Notes under the pieces: model-generated
The model's input: only the letters and a program-made list of their open reading frames with translations
The model's database searches: none
What the model was told of the DNA's origin: nothing
Part shown: positions 16,699 to 27,000 of the stretch, piece by piece
Numbering within the stretch: the stretch's first letter is position 1
How the letters are laid out: each line of letters opens with the position of its first letter
Assembly: GCF_009834875.1 (NCBI RefSeq)
Contig: NZ_WVHT01000005.1
Location: 310,001 to 374,000 of the forward strand
DNA length: 64,000 nt
Reading direction: 5' to 3'
Source of the DNA: Hufsiella arboris
Lineage (GTDB): Bacteria > Bacteroidota > Bacteroidia > Sphingobacteriales > Sphingobacteriaceae
Translations under genes and position numbers: made by a program

Positions 16699-19227
16699 AT
16701 GAGAAGACCATTTCTGCTACTGATTTTTTTGGCATTTGCCGTAAATGCTTTTGGACAATGGGTAAGTGAAAAGTCATCCACCGGTGCTTTCCCAATTCAT
16801 AAATCTGCCATTTACGTAGATCTGAAAGAGCAGGCGTTAGTGCAGAAATCGGCTGAATTATTTCAAAAGGATATTGAAGCAGTGACTGGCTACAGGCCTG
16901 CGATAGTTCATGGCCTGAATCAGAAACATGAGAATCTGATTATTATAGGTTCATTTAGCAATTCTGTACTACTGCAGAGACTTGTTGCCGGCCAAAAGAT
17001 TAAAAATCAGAATCCGGGAAAGTGGGAGGCGTATCAGCTACAAAATATTAAACTGAATTCAAATGGTATAAGCAATGCGCTGATCATCGCCGGCGAAGAC
17101 CGTCGGGGCACGGCTTATGGGGTTTTCGATCTTTCCAGGGAAATAGGGGTTTCGCCCTGGTACTGGTGGGCAGATGTTCCGGTTAAAAAATCTGAACGGC
17201 TGTTCGTTAAAGCCGGTTTGAATCAAACGAACGCACCAAAAGTGAAATACCGTGGCATTTTCCTGAATGATGAAGCGCCTGCTTTAAGCGGGTGGAGCAA
17301 GGAAAAATTCGGCGGGTTTAATCACCTGTTTTATGAAAAAGTTTTCGAACTGGTTCTCAGATTGAAAGGCAATTATATCTGGCCGGCAATGTGGGGTAAC
17401 GCTTTTTATGATGATGATCCCGAAAATATAAAAACGGCAGATGCGTATGGCATCGTTGTAGGCACCTCACACCATGAACCGCTGATGCGTGCGCATGACG
17501 AATGGCGACGTTACGGTTCAGGGCCCTGGGATTATGAAAAGAATAAAGACCGCTTGCAGGACTTTTGGAAAAAGGGGATGGAGAGGGCATGGAATGAAAA
17601 AATTGTAAGTATCGGAATGAGAGGGGATGGCGACGAGCCTATGAGCCGGGAGACTGCGACAGCCTTGCTGGAAAAAATTGTTGACGATCAACGTGTGATC
17701 ATTAATAAAGTAACCGGCAAGCCGGCTTCACAAACTCCGCAATTATGGGCGCTGTATAAAGAAGTGCAGGATTATTATGATAAAGGTATGCGTGTGCCAG
17801 ACGATGTAACCCTTTTATTATGTGATGACAATTGGGGAAACATTCGTAAGCTGCCTAAATTAACTGACCCTGCACGAAAAGGCGGCTACGGTATCTATTA
17901 CCATTTTGACTATGTTGGTGGCCCCCGGAATTATAAATGGCTTAATACCAATCAGTTTCCGCGGATATGGGAGCAAATGCACCTCGCGTACGAATACGGA
18001 GTAAAAGATATCTGGATTGTAAACGTGGGCGACCTGAAGCCGATGGAAGCGCCTATTTCTTTTTTCCTGGATTATGCCTGGAACCCCGAAGCAATCGGGC
18101 CTGACGATGTTCAGCCTTATATCCTAAAATGGGCTGCTGAGCAGTTTGGAAGCAAGCATGCTGCAGAAATTGCCCGTATTATCGGCCTTTATTCCAAATA
18201 TAATTCGCGGAGAAAACCTGAATTGCTGGACGACGGCACTTATAGCTTAACCAATTACCATGAGTGGGAACGGGTTTTTAACGAATATCAGGACTTGTGG
18301 TTAGAGGCAAATGTCTTAAAAGAACAAATACCATCAGCCAGCCGCGATGCTTACTTTCAGCTGGTTTTGCATCCTGTTATGGCATGTGCCAATTTGTATA
18401 AAATGTATTATTATACTACCCTAAATAAAGAGGCATATAATAACAAATATACGCAGGCGAATGCCTATGCAGATAGTGTAAAGGCTGCTTATGGAATGGA
18501 CTCGGTGATCACCCGGCAGTACCATGAGATTAACGGAGGCAAATGGAATCATATGATGAGTCAGACACATATAGGTTACACTTACTGGCAGCAGCCGGAA
18601 AAACAGAAAATGCCGGCCGTAAATTATATAGATACCGGCGGCGCCGGAACACTAAAAACTGGGAAGAATGAATCTGCTACTTCTTCATTAAACAACGCAG
18701 ATATTTCCAGAGAGCGGGCAGGATATATTGCAATAGAAGCTGATCATTTTTCTTCCTCTCATGGCAGTAAAGGAGTTTCATGGAAGATTCTTCCGGACCT
18801 GGGTAGAACAGGAAACGCAGTGACCAGCTGGCCGGTAAACAGCTCTTCTATACCATTGTCCGTTACATCGCCCTACTTAACTTATACTTTCAAAACCAGT
18901 CAGCCGGGCGAAATAAAAATTCAGGGTTATTTTTCACCTACCTTGAATTTTCTTCACAATCCTGATGGATTGCAATTCGCCATATCTGTTGATGATGACA
19001 AACCTCAGATCATAAGTTTAAATAAAGAGGACAATACCGAAGTATGGAATAAATGGGCGGCTGAAAACATCATCATCAAAACAACAAATCACACGATCAG
19101 TAAGGCAGGCGAACATACACTGAAATACTGGATGATCGATCCCGGAATTGTATTGCAAAAGCTGGTCGTGGATCTGGGGGGATTAAAACCCAGTTATCTC
19201 GGAGCGGAGGAGACAAATGGAAAATAG
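16699..19227 (+). CDS. GH115 xylan alpha-1,2-glucuronidase
   Basis: An 842-residue GH115 enzyme that releases (4-O-methyl)glucuronic acid from internal as well as terminal xylose residues of xylan. A signal peptide ends near residue 19. The N-terminal domain (about 20-170) has RRGTAYGVFDLSREIG; the barrel begins near YRGIFLNDEAP and contains the family block VVGTSHHEPLMRAHDEW (253-269) and MRGDGDEPM. A C-terminal beta-sandwich domain (about 675-835; GYIAIEADHFS onward) closes it. It complements GH67, which acts only on terminal residues. Its stop overlaps the GH10 start by 11 bp. Confidence 0.96.
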   Translation: MRRPFLLLIFLAFAVNAFGQWVSEKSSTGAFPIHKSAIYVDLKEQALVQKSAELFQKDIEAVTGYRPAIVHGLNQKHENLIIIGSFSNSVLLQRLVAGQKIKNQNPGKWEAYQLQNIKLNSNGISNALIIAGEDRRGTAYGVFDLSREIGVSPWYWWADVPVKKSERLFVKAGLNQTNAPKVKYRGIFLNDEAPALSGWSKEKFGGFNHLFYEKVFELVLRLKGNYIWPAMWGNAFYDDDPENIKTADAYGIVVGTSHHEPLMRAHDEWRRYGSGPWDYEKNKDRLQDFWKKGMERAWNEKIVSIGMRGDGDEPMSRETATALLEKIVDDQRVIINKVTGKPASQTPQLWALYKEVQDYYDKGMRVPDDVTLLLCDDNWGNIRKLPKLTDPARKGGYGIYYHFDYVGGPRNYKWLNTNQFPRIWEQMHLAYEYGVKDIWIVNVGDLKPMEAPISFFLDYAWNPEAIGPDDVQPYILKWAAEQFGSKHAAEIARIIGLYSKYNSRRKPELLDDGTYSLTNYHEWERVFNEYQDLWLEANVLKEQIPSASRDAYFQLVLHPVMACANLYKMYYYTTLNKEAYNNKYTQANAYADSVKAAYGMDSVITRQYHEINGGKWNHMMSQTHIGYTYWQQPEKQKMPAVNYIDTGGAGTLKTGKNESATSSLNNADISRERAGYIAIEADHFSSSHGSKGVSWKILPDLGRTGNAVTSWPVNSSSIPLSVTSPYLTYTFKTSQPGEIKIQGYFSPTLNFLHNPDGLQFAISVDDDKPQIISLNKEDNTEVWNKWAAENIIIKTTNHTISKAGEHTLKYWMIDPGIVLQKLVVDLGGLKPSYLGAEETNGK

Positions 19228-20365
19228 AACTCAACCGGGTGCCATTAAATCTAAAGTAAGAGGATTTTTTGGTGCGATATCCATTTCTATCAGCATAATA
19301 TGGGTAAGCTCTGCACAGGAGAAGCAAAATAATAGCATAAGTCTTAAACAGGCTTATCACGCAGATTTTTTAATAGGCACAGCGCTCAATGCCGCTCAGA
19401 TAGAAGAAAAAGACAGTCGGGCCGAACAGCTCATAAGTCAGCAATTTAACGCTATCACTTCCGAAAATATTCTCAAGGCTGTAATAGTACACCCGCAGTG
19501 GGATCGATACAACTTTACTTTAGGCGACAAATATGTAGACTACGGCGAACGCCACCATATGTTTATCGTAGGGCATACGCTCATCTGGCATCGTCAGCTT
19601 CCCGGTTTTGTGCACCGGATCCGTACGAAAGATTCGCTGAATTTGTTCATGAAAACGCATATTAACGCGGTGGCTGGCAGATACAAGGGAAGGATTAATG
19701 GATGGGATGTACTGAACGAGGCGTTGAATGAAGACGGCACATACAGAAACTCTGTTTTCTACAGGATCTTGGGGTTTGATTATATTCCTTACGCCTTCAA
19801 ATTAGCCGAGCTGGCCGCACCTGGGGCAGAACTATATTACAACGATTACAATATTGAGCAGCCGGCAAAAAGGGCCGGAGCCATTACGCTGATAAAAAAG
19901 ATACAGGAGACCGGAGCCCGGATAGACGGTGTGGGTATACAAGGGCATTGGCATGTAGGTAAGGTACCGTTTAAAGATATCGAGGAAAGCATTTTACAGT
20001 TTGCCGCGTTGGGTATTAAGGTGATGGTCACGGAGCTGGATATTGAAGTATTGCCCAGGAACTCTTCAGAAGCCGATGTAAACCAGCGGATGCGAAGCAC
20101 ACCAGATACAAATCCATATACAAAAAGATTGCCGGATAGCGTGCAGCAACAGCTGGCATCAGACTATGAGAACCTGTTTAAACTGTTCCTGAAGCATAGA
20201 GATAAGCTTAGCCGGGTAACCTTCTGGGGCGTGAATGATGGGCAAAGCTGGCTGAATAATTGGCCGATAATGGGAAGAACCAATTATCCTTTAATTTTTG
20301 ACAGGCAATACAAGCCTAAGCCTGCTTATGATAAAATAATGAGCTTAAAAGCTCAAACCAATTGA
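19217..20365 (+). CDS. GH10 endo-1,4-beta-xylanase
   Basis: A 382-residue GH10 xylanase. The N-terminal export signal is long (core about 18-32, ending near VSSAQ). The acid/base is E168 in GWDVLNEAL, the nucleophile E273 in VMVTELDI, and the WHRQLP and GHWHV motifs of the family are present. The start lies inside the end of GH115 (11-bp overlap), so translation is probably coupled. The enzyme cuts the xylan backbone, feeding decorated oligomers to SusC/SusD and to GH67/GH115/GH8. It has no carbohydrate-binding module. Confidence 0.95.
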   Translation: MENRTQPGAIKSKVRGFFGAISISISIIWVSSAQEKQNNSISLKQAYHADFLIGTALNAAQIEEKDSRAEQLISQQFNAITSENILKAVIVHPQWDRYNFTLGDKYVDYGERHHMFIVGHTLIWHRQLPGFVHRIRTKDSLNLFMKTHINAVAGRYKGRINGWDVLNEALNEDGTYRNSVFYRILGFDYIPYAFKLAELAAPGAELYYNDYNIEQPAKRAGAITLIKKIQETGARIDGVGIQGHWHVGKVPFKDIEESILQFAALGIKVMVTELDIEVLPRNSSEADVNQRMRSTPDTNPYTKRLPDSVQQQLASDYENLFKLFLKHRDKLSRVTFWGVNDGQSWLNNWPIMGRTNYPLIFDRQYKPKPAYDKIMSLKAQTN

Positions 20366-20395
20366 AATATCTTCGATTCGATATGAACTACACTT

Positions 20396-20412
20396 TGCAA
20401 AAGCTTTTTGCA
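20396..20412. promoter_or_regulatory. Near-palindrome upstream of the acetylesterase
   Basis: TGCAAAAGCTTTTTGCA: TGCA ends and an AAAAGCTTTT core, one base from perfect. It lies in the 109-bp space between GH10 and the esterase. The TGCA ends resemble the outer bases of the LacI-type operators here, but the centre differs. It could be a regulatory site or just a short hairpin. Confidence 0.3.
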
Positions 20413-20474
20413 CAACCCAGAAGACAACTGATACAACAGGTAACTATATTGAAATGGCGGTAAACTTGAATGGA

Positions 20475-22400
20475 ATGAAGAAACTTAAATACCTGTATTT
20501 CCTTTGGTTTACAATAGGTTGTTTTTCGCTGCAAGCGCAAATTAAACTTCCGGGAATCATTCGCGATAGCATGATTCTTCAGCGCGATCAAAAAATTAAG
20601 GTTTGGGGATGGGCGAGCCCGGCGGAAAAGGTTACACTCGATTTCAAAGGAAAAAGGTATAGCGCCAATACCAGCACTGACGGTAAATGGCAGCTGACAT
20701 TGCCAGCGGTTAAAGCCAGCGGGCCATATACCATGAAGTTTAGCGGTAAAAAAAATACCATTCTTTTGAGCAATATTCTTTTCGGAGATATGTGGCTGTT
20801 TAGCGGGCAGTCTAATATGGTACACCAGATGAATATCCATGATATTACCTATGCCAACGACATTAAGGAAGCCAATTACCCGCAGATCAGGCAATTTTTA
20901 ATTCCTACTTTAACGAATATGCAGGGGCCAGCCGAAGACCTGCAGGGAAAATGGCAGGTTGCTGTTGGCGATCAGGTAAGGCCGTTTACTGCTGTAGGAT
21001 TTTTCTTTGCCCGTAAAGTGTATGAACAAACCAAGGTGCCGATTGGCATTATCAATGCCAGTGTGGGCGGCACACCGATCGAAGCCTGGATAAGCGAGAC
21101 AGGGCTTAAAGATTTTCAAAATATAGAAAAAACGATTGAAAGAAACAGGGATATAAGCCTGCAAAAAAAATCGCAACGGCCGGCATCCAATCCTGTCATT
21201 ACTCCTCCTGTTGACGCTGGAATGTCAGCGGCACTTAAATGGTTTGATCCCGCTTACCAGCCAAGAGGCTGGCACAGAATTAATATTCCTGGTTACTGGG
21301 AAGACCAGGGTGTCAAAGATCTCAATGGTATCGTATGGTATCGCAGGGAAATTGCTATCCCTAAATCTATGACGGGCAAACCTGCGAAAGTATTTCTGGG
21401 AAGAATAGTAGATGCCGACGAATTGTACATCAACGGGGCGAAAGTAGGTAATACTACCTATCTGTATCCTCAAAGAAGATATCCTGTGCCGGCAGATCTG
21501 CTTAAGGAAGGCAAAAATCTGTTCGTTATCCGGGTGACAAATAACTCCGGTAAAGGTGGCTTCGTTCCTGATAAGCCTTATTGTATTTTCGCAGGTCAGG
21601 ATACGGTAGACCTTAAAGGTTACTGGGATTATAAAGTTGGATTGGTAAATCGTCCCTTTGCCGGCAGCCTGGGAGACGGCATTAATGTTCAAAACCAGCC
21701 GTCGGCGCTGTATAATGCTATGATAGCGCCTGTTACCCGATACGCCATTAAAGGTGCCGCATGGTACCAAGGGGAAGCCAACGCGAATCAGCCGGAGCTT
21801 TACGATAAGCTGTTACCCGCATTAATCAAGGACTGGCGTAATCAGTACCAGGACCAGAACTTGCCATTTTTTTATGTGCAGTTGCCGGGGTTTATGGATT
21901 ACAATTACCTGCCTTCAGAAAGTCAGTGGGCCAGGTTAAGGGAAGCGCAATTGAAAGCGTTAAGCATCCCTCAAACTGCGATGGCGGTAGCCATTGACGC
22001 CGGAGAATGGAATGACATTCACCCGGACAATAAAAAAGCTGTTGGTGAACGCCTGGCTCTTGCAGCGCTGGTCAAAGTTTATGGAAAAAAAATAGAATAT
22101 TCGGGCCCTGTGTTTCAATACGCCCAAGTTAAAGACAACCAGATAATTCTTTCATTTGATCACATAGGCAGCGGTTTGATCAGTAATGATGGAGAAGCCC
22201 TGAGTGAATTTGCAATTGCCGGTGCAGATAAAAAATTTGTTTGGGCTAAAGCCAAAATTGAAGGAGAAAAGGTGATTGTTTGGAGTGACGAGATAAAGCA
22301 ACCTTTATATGTTCGCTATGCCTGGGCTGATAATCCTGTTAATCCTAATTTGTACAATAAAGAAGGATTGCCCGCTTCTCCATTCAGAACAGACAAATGA
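20475..22400 (+). CDS. CE20-like acetylxylan esterase (sialate O-acetylesterase family, SGNH)
   Basis: About 641 residues from the ATG at 20475, which directly precedes a normal signal peptide (MKKLKYLYFLWF to about LQAQ); an ATG 21 bp earlier would add seven residues. The SGNH nucleophile is S113 in FSGQSNM, and the Asp/His pair D514/H516 lies in NDIHPDNK. Between the two catalytic halves sits a GH2-like jelly-roll insert (about 225-370; IVWYRREIAIP, DELYINGAKVG), an arrangement known from CE20 acetylesterases. It should remove acetyl groups from xylan so the hydrolases can act. Automatic annotation would call it a sialate O-acetylesterase. Confidence 0.88.
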   Translation: MKKLKYLYFLWFTIGCFSLQAQIKLPGIIRDSMILQRDQKIKVWGWASPAEKVTLDFKGKRYSANTSTDGKWQLTLPAVKASGPYTMKFSGKKNTILLSNILFGDMWLFSGQSNMVHQMNIHDITYANDIKEANYPQIRQFLIPTLTNMQGPAEDLQGKWQVAVGDQVRPFTAVGFFFARKVYEQTKVPIGIINASVGGTPIEAWISETGLKDFQNIEKTIERNRDISLQKKSQRPASNPVITPPVDAGMSAALKWFDPAYQPRGWHRINIPGYWEDQGVKDLNGIVWYRREIAIPKSMTGKPAKVFLGRIVDADELYINGAKVGNTTYLYPQRRYPVPADLLKEGKNLFVIRVTNNSGKGGFVPDKPYCIFAGQDTVDLKGYWDYKVGLVNRPFAGSLGDGINVQNQPSALYNAMIAPVTRYAIKGAAWYQGEANANQPELYDKLLPALIKDWRNQYQDQNLPFFYVQLPGFMDYNYLPSESQWARLREAQLKALSIPQTAMAVAIDAGEWNDIHPDNKKAVGERLALAALVKVYGKKIEYSGPVFQYAQVKDNQIILSFDHIGSGLISNDGEALSEFAIAGADKKFVWAKAKIEGEKVIVWSDEIKQPLYVRYAWADNPVNPNLYNKEGLPASPFRTDK

Positions 22401-22472
22401 TAAACCGATAAAGTCTTAACTAAGCCAGTTTCAGGGACGTTTGGAACCGACAAATATTACTTCAACATCCAA

Positions 22473-24023
22473 TCACTTATGGGCAATAAACTTATCAGCC
22501 CATTGAATAAAATATTTAACGTTGGGGGCATCGGTATGTCCACCGTCATGCTGGCGCCAGGCTAGTTCACCGTCAAGAAGGCCGGTATTTATCGGCGGCA
22601 TGTTCTCTTTGTTGTAATCATTTGACACGCCAAGGTCTTTTGCGCCTAAAAGCTTAAATACCGGGCCGGCGGCTACGGTTGCCATATAACTTCCCTGCTG
22701 ATCCAGCCATTTAGCATCTCCTTGTTCGGGAATGCCGTAACTGATAAAAGTCAGTCTCGGCGCACATAAAGCAATTAGCTCATGGGCGTCAACAGGAATA
22801 TCATTCGCAGTTTTGGCTCCAAACGTAGCTTCTAAGGCACCGTATTTCAAAAAATTGCCGGCCATCCAGTAATAACCACCCCCGGTAAGGTTTTCAACCG
22901 ACTCACCAAAGTTACGCCTGTGGAGCTTTGCACCGCCTTCGCCGGAGGAACCTATCAGCCCCATTTTAAAACGCGGTTCAAATGCCAGGGTTACCAATGC
23001 CGCCTTGCCGTAACGTGATACGCCTTCGATTCCTACATTTTTTGAATTGACGGCGGGCTCAGTTTCCAGGTAATCCAGTGCACGCGCAGCTCCCCACGAC
23101 CAAGCACGTAAAGCACCCCAATCATCTGGTTTACGAGGTTGACCCTTGTTAACCAAACCGATAATTCCCCGGGTTAGTCCTGCTCCGTTATCCGCCTGGA
23201 TACTCGCCGGGTCGATAAGTACATAGCCCCATCCAGCGGCTATGAGTTGCTGGTTTGTGGGCGGATCTCCCGGATCTCGTGGTGCGCCGAATCCGGGAAA
23301 TTCCTTTTCCTGGATAGGGTTGTAAGCCGGATAGCGTTCAAAAACGGCTTTTAGTTCGGGATGCTCTTTAATTAGAAGTTCCTTGATTGCCGAGTTGATC
23401 TTTTCAAGATCTTCTGCCAGTGGCTGAGCCGGTGCAGGCAGCGTGCTACGGCCAAACATCATCAATACAGGAACCGGACCTTTTGCATTCGCCGGCAGAA
23501 CTAAGGTCATTTTGATGTTTACGTCAATCAGCGGGTAGGCTGAATTATCGACGTGTCCAATAAGTTGTTTGGCAACTACCGGGAAAAATCCCACGAATTC
23601 CCTTTCGGCAACTTTTACAGACCAGGTTACTTTCGGCACATTTGCTGGTATACGGCCATAGACTTCACATTCAAAATCCTCTATCAGCTCCGGACGTCTT
23701 TGATTAATCCATTGCTTGGCGGTCGTAACTTTTCCCCCATTTTTTAATGTCAACACATCCGGAAGCCTTGGGTATGGATTAGCAAGAGCTTCGTCATAGT
23801 TTGCATGATTAGGAGCTTTTTCATCGCCGCTAGGGCCTGGACGAAGCGCCTTAATGCCTAATTGGTTCATCATATTAGCCTGATCCTGTTCGGCCGTAAA
23901 CGTTACTGGCGGTGGATAAGAGCCCGATTTTTCAGCTAGTTGCTGAGCATATAAAGGAAAACTAAAAATCAATACAAGGTATAATGTCGCTATCTTTTTT
24001 ATCGGCTTATTAAATAGGATCAT
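22473..24023 (-). CDS. CE15 glucuronoyl esterase
   Basis: A 516-residue alpha/beta hydrolase with a signal peptide (cleavage near A26). The nucleophile is S336 in GVSRYGKAAL, the CE15 GxSRxGK elbow with Val where many members have Cys. The probable acid is E362 in GSSGEGG and the His lies in QHDGGHTD (H492 or H496). CE15 enzymes cut the ester between lignin alcohols and the glucuronate of xylan, freeing the side chain for GH115/GH67. It is the last gene of the ECF-sigma/SusCD unit, 1 bp after the FG-GAP gene, and converges on the acetylesterase gene with 72 bp between them. I see no clear terminator in that space. Confidence 0.92.
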   Translation of the reverse strand: MILFNKPIKKIATLYLVLIFSFPLYAQQLAEKSGSYPPPVTFTAEQDQANMMNQLGIKALRPGPSGDEKAPNHANYDEALANPYPRLPDVLTLKNGGKVTTAKQWINQRRPELIEDFECEVYGRIPANVPKVTWSVKVAEREFVGFFPVVAKQLIGHVDNSAYPLIDVNIKMTLVLPANAKGPVPVLMMFGRSTLPAPAQPLAEDLEKINSAIKELLIKEHPELKAVFERYPAYNPIQEKEFPGFGAPRDPGDPPTNQQLIAAGWGYVLIDPASIQADNGAGLTRGIIGLVNKGQPRKPDDWGALRAWSWGAARALDYLETEPAVNSKNVGIEGVSRYGKAALVTLAFEPRFKMGLIGSSGEGGAKLHRRNFGESVENLTGGGYYWMAGNFLKYGALEATFGAKTANDIPVDAHELIALCAPRLTFISYGIPEQGDAKWLDQQGSYMATVAAGPVFKLLGAKDLGVSNDYNKENMPPINTGLLDGELAWRQHDGGHTDAPNVKYFIQWADKFIAHK

Positions 24024-24024
24024 G

Positions 24025-27000
24025 CTAGTTTAATTTGATTTTTCGGCTTTGGCCGTTTGTATTAAATATGGTTATGTCAGCTGTGTTTGGTCCGGCTGAA
24101 ATGAACCGGCCTGATTGTGAAAGGAACGATGAACCGTAGTAAAACTCCTGTTTATTGGATGTTCCGTTTTTATATTTTACGATCGCGCTTTGGTCCTTTG
24201 TTGTCAGCGGTAAGCATTTAGTATTCATAGTTGATTCGAATATTTTTAGCTTGTCGTTCCGCTGGCTAGCCGCCAGTAGTAGTGATCCATCACTTTTCCG
24301 GAGTTTTACGAGGGCTTTACCATCTCCGGGAATGTAGATACCGCTTTGTGCAATAGATAATGCCTTAAAGTGCCCGTGTCCATCGCCTTTCAGAAACAAT
24401 CCATTAAGCGCATCATATCGGCCGATAGAAACATCGGTTCCGAAATCGTTGCCGTTTATCACGACATCAAGATTGCTGTCGCCATCAAAATCATCAACCA
24501 CCATTCCATTGATTACTGAAACCTGCGCTTCCGGATTCAACGGAATCATCGAAAACTTTCCATTTCCTTCATTCCGCAGGTAGCAGCTTCTTAGTTCATT
24601 GGCATGAAGCCTGATAGATCCCTTCATTTGAGCAGGTGTGAACATCTCGGGCATAGTTGTCAGCGCGTATGATTTATAGTTTGTGAACTTTTTGCGCAAG
24701 CTTATCATTTGTTTAACCGCATCGTCGCGAACGTTGGCTGGAAATTCTTTTTTGGTGCCATTCTGGTCGGGCAGATAAAGAGATGGGAATGCATCAAAAT
24801 ATCCCCTGTTATCAAAGTCGTTTGCAGTGATATAAGCGGGATATTGATCGCTAACCTGGTATAACGTGTTGAGCCCGGTGTTGCCGATAATGTAATCCAT
24901 TTGTCCGGTATGCCTGAAATCTCCGGCAACGATGCTTGTCCACCAACCAGTTTTATTTTGTAAACCCGTGCCTGTCGAAACATCTTTAAAAGACCCGTGA
25001 TCATTCCGTAAAAACTTGATGGGCATCCATTCTCCTGCAAGTATGAGATCTGGCCATCCATCATTGTCGAAATCCGAAAACAGCGCGTCGCAAACCATCC
25101 CGATTTTTTGCAGGACAGGAGCGAATTGTTTTGTTACATCAGTAAACTTTACCACACCATCGTGTGAATCATTGCGGAATAAAAAGCTTGATACCGGCTT
25201 AGGATAATTCCAGGGATCAACACGGCCCGAAACAAAAAGGTCAGGTTTTCCATCTTTGTTAAAATCAGTTGCCCGAACACACAGCTTACTGGTATGATTT
25301 TTTGGAAGCGCATCTTCTGCGAGCCTGAAATTAGCCTGTCCGTCATTCAGATAAAGCCTGTCCTGATACGAGGGCGAGTTATGCGGGTTCTGATAGCCAC
25401 TGCCTGCAATATAAACGTCAGGCTTGTTGTCACCATTAGCGTCAAATATTAATACACCTCCATCTTTACCCGGTTCCGCAGACTGGCTATTTTCCAAAAA
25501 TAAATTCCGCTGTTTGAATTTTCCATCCGTTGTTTGCAGGAAAATCTTTGCCGGAGACTGGCTGTTGCCGCCAATAATAATATCGTCTCGTCCGTCAGCA
25601 TTTAAATCAGCAGTGGCCAGTGCCGGGCTGTATTCCGACAGTTTATGGGGAAGAAGTTTCTGAATGTTGAAATCGATGAAATCCTCTTCGGTGTCTTTGT
25701 AATTTATTCCAGTTTGTTTTGTTGCTTCCCTGAATATCGCTTTAGCGGATGTTTGCGCTATCTGCCAGTTAAAGCTATCGTGCGCCTCTTTTTCGTTTAC
25801 ATGAAGCACCTGATCCGCAGGTATGTTTCGTAGGATTTGCTTCTTATTACCAGGCCAACAGATGATAACAGAGTCAATCATCTTTGTAGTATTCAGCCCG
25901 AAGTGTGCAGCATTTTCTATTGTAGAGAGGTAGCCTCGATAAGGATTGTTTTCGTAAACCTGGTGCCTGCCATTGGCATAATAGATGTCGGCCCAGGCAC
26001 CAATTCCGTTTACATTTTCCTTGCCGCCTCCGAATTTTATCTGCAAAAAATGATTAGCGTTTTTATCCTCGTTTCGGGCATTGTTTTTATAGATCAGAGC
26101 CTCATCATTGATATTGTTGATGATCAGATCCATTGCGCCATCGTTGTTCAAGTCTGCGTAAACCGCGCCGTTCGAAAAAGTGGGAGTAGAAAGTCCCCAG
26201 TCGTTGCTGACATCGGTAAATTGGGCGCCGCCAGAGTTTTTAAAAGCGTAATTGTGAATCTTAACCTCAGGAATCTGTTTCAGGATTTCCATTTTAGAAG
26301 CCGACAGATACGGATTGTTTCGAAAAACGATAAAGTCGTGGTCCGTAACATCCTTTGGATAACCGTTGGTTACGATTATATCCCGGAGGCCGTCATTGTC
26401 AAAATCTGTAATTAACGGCGCCCAGCTCCAGTCTGTTTGAGCCACACCGCTCATAAACGCTGTTTCGCTGAATATCGGATCACCGATCGAGTCGTTTTCG
26501 CCCAACCTGGTACCTTGATTTAATTGAAGGGTGTTTCTTACATACTGATATTGATATCCATAATGATCAAAGTTTTGAAAGGTTTGATAGCTGCCGGCCA
26601 TGCTCATCATTTTCTTGCGATAGTTATCTTCAGGATTCATGTCTAGCTCGAAAATATCGGCGAGGCCATCGTTGTTTATGTCGATAATATCCTGGCCCAT
26701 GGCATTGAACGAAGTGTGTTTGAAATACTCTTTCGCCTTGTCAGTAAAAGTGCCGTCATGGTTATTAATGTACAGTAGATTATTAGACAGGAAATCGTTC
26801 GTTACGTAAATATCCTTCCATCCGTCTCGGTTGATGTCAGCTATCGAGACGCCGTGGCTGTAACCTTCAATTGTAATGCCTGCTTCTGCCGAAACGTTTG
26901 TGAATACAGCATGCTTAAGATGTTCATTCCAGTCGTTACGGTATAGTTTTCCCGTGCTGGGATAAGATCCGTTGGTGATAATCGGCCGGAAGTTGTTAGC

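Noticed and set aside
20388-20894. 168-residue open frame antisense to the CE20-like gene
   Set aside because: It runs opposite to the signal peptide and GQSN region of a clearly real gene and shows no motif.
25837-26415. 192-residue open frame antisense to the FG-GAP gene
   Set aside because: The long frame results from repeated DxDxDG codons read backwards; its Val/Ile-rich sequence has no domain.
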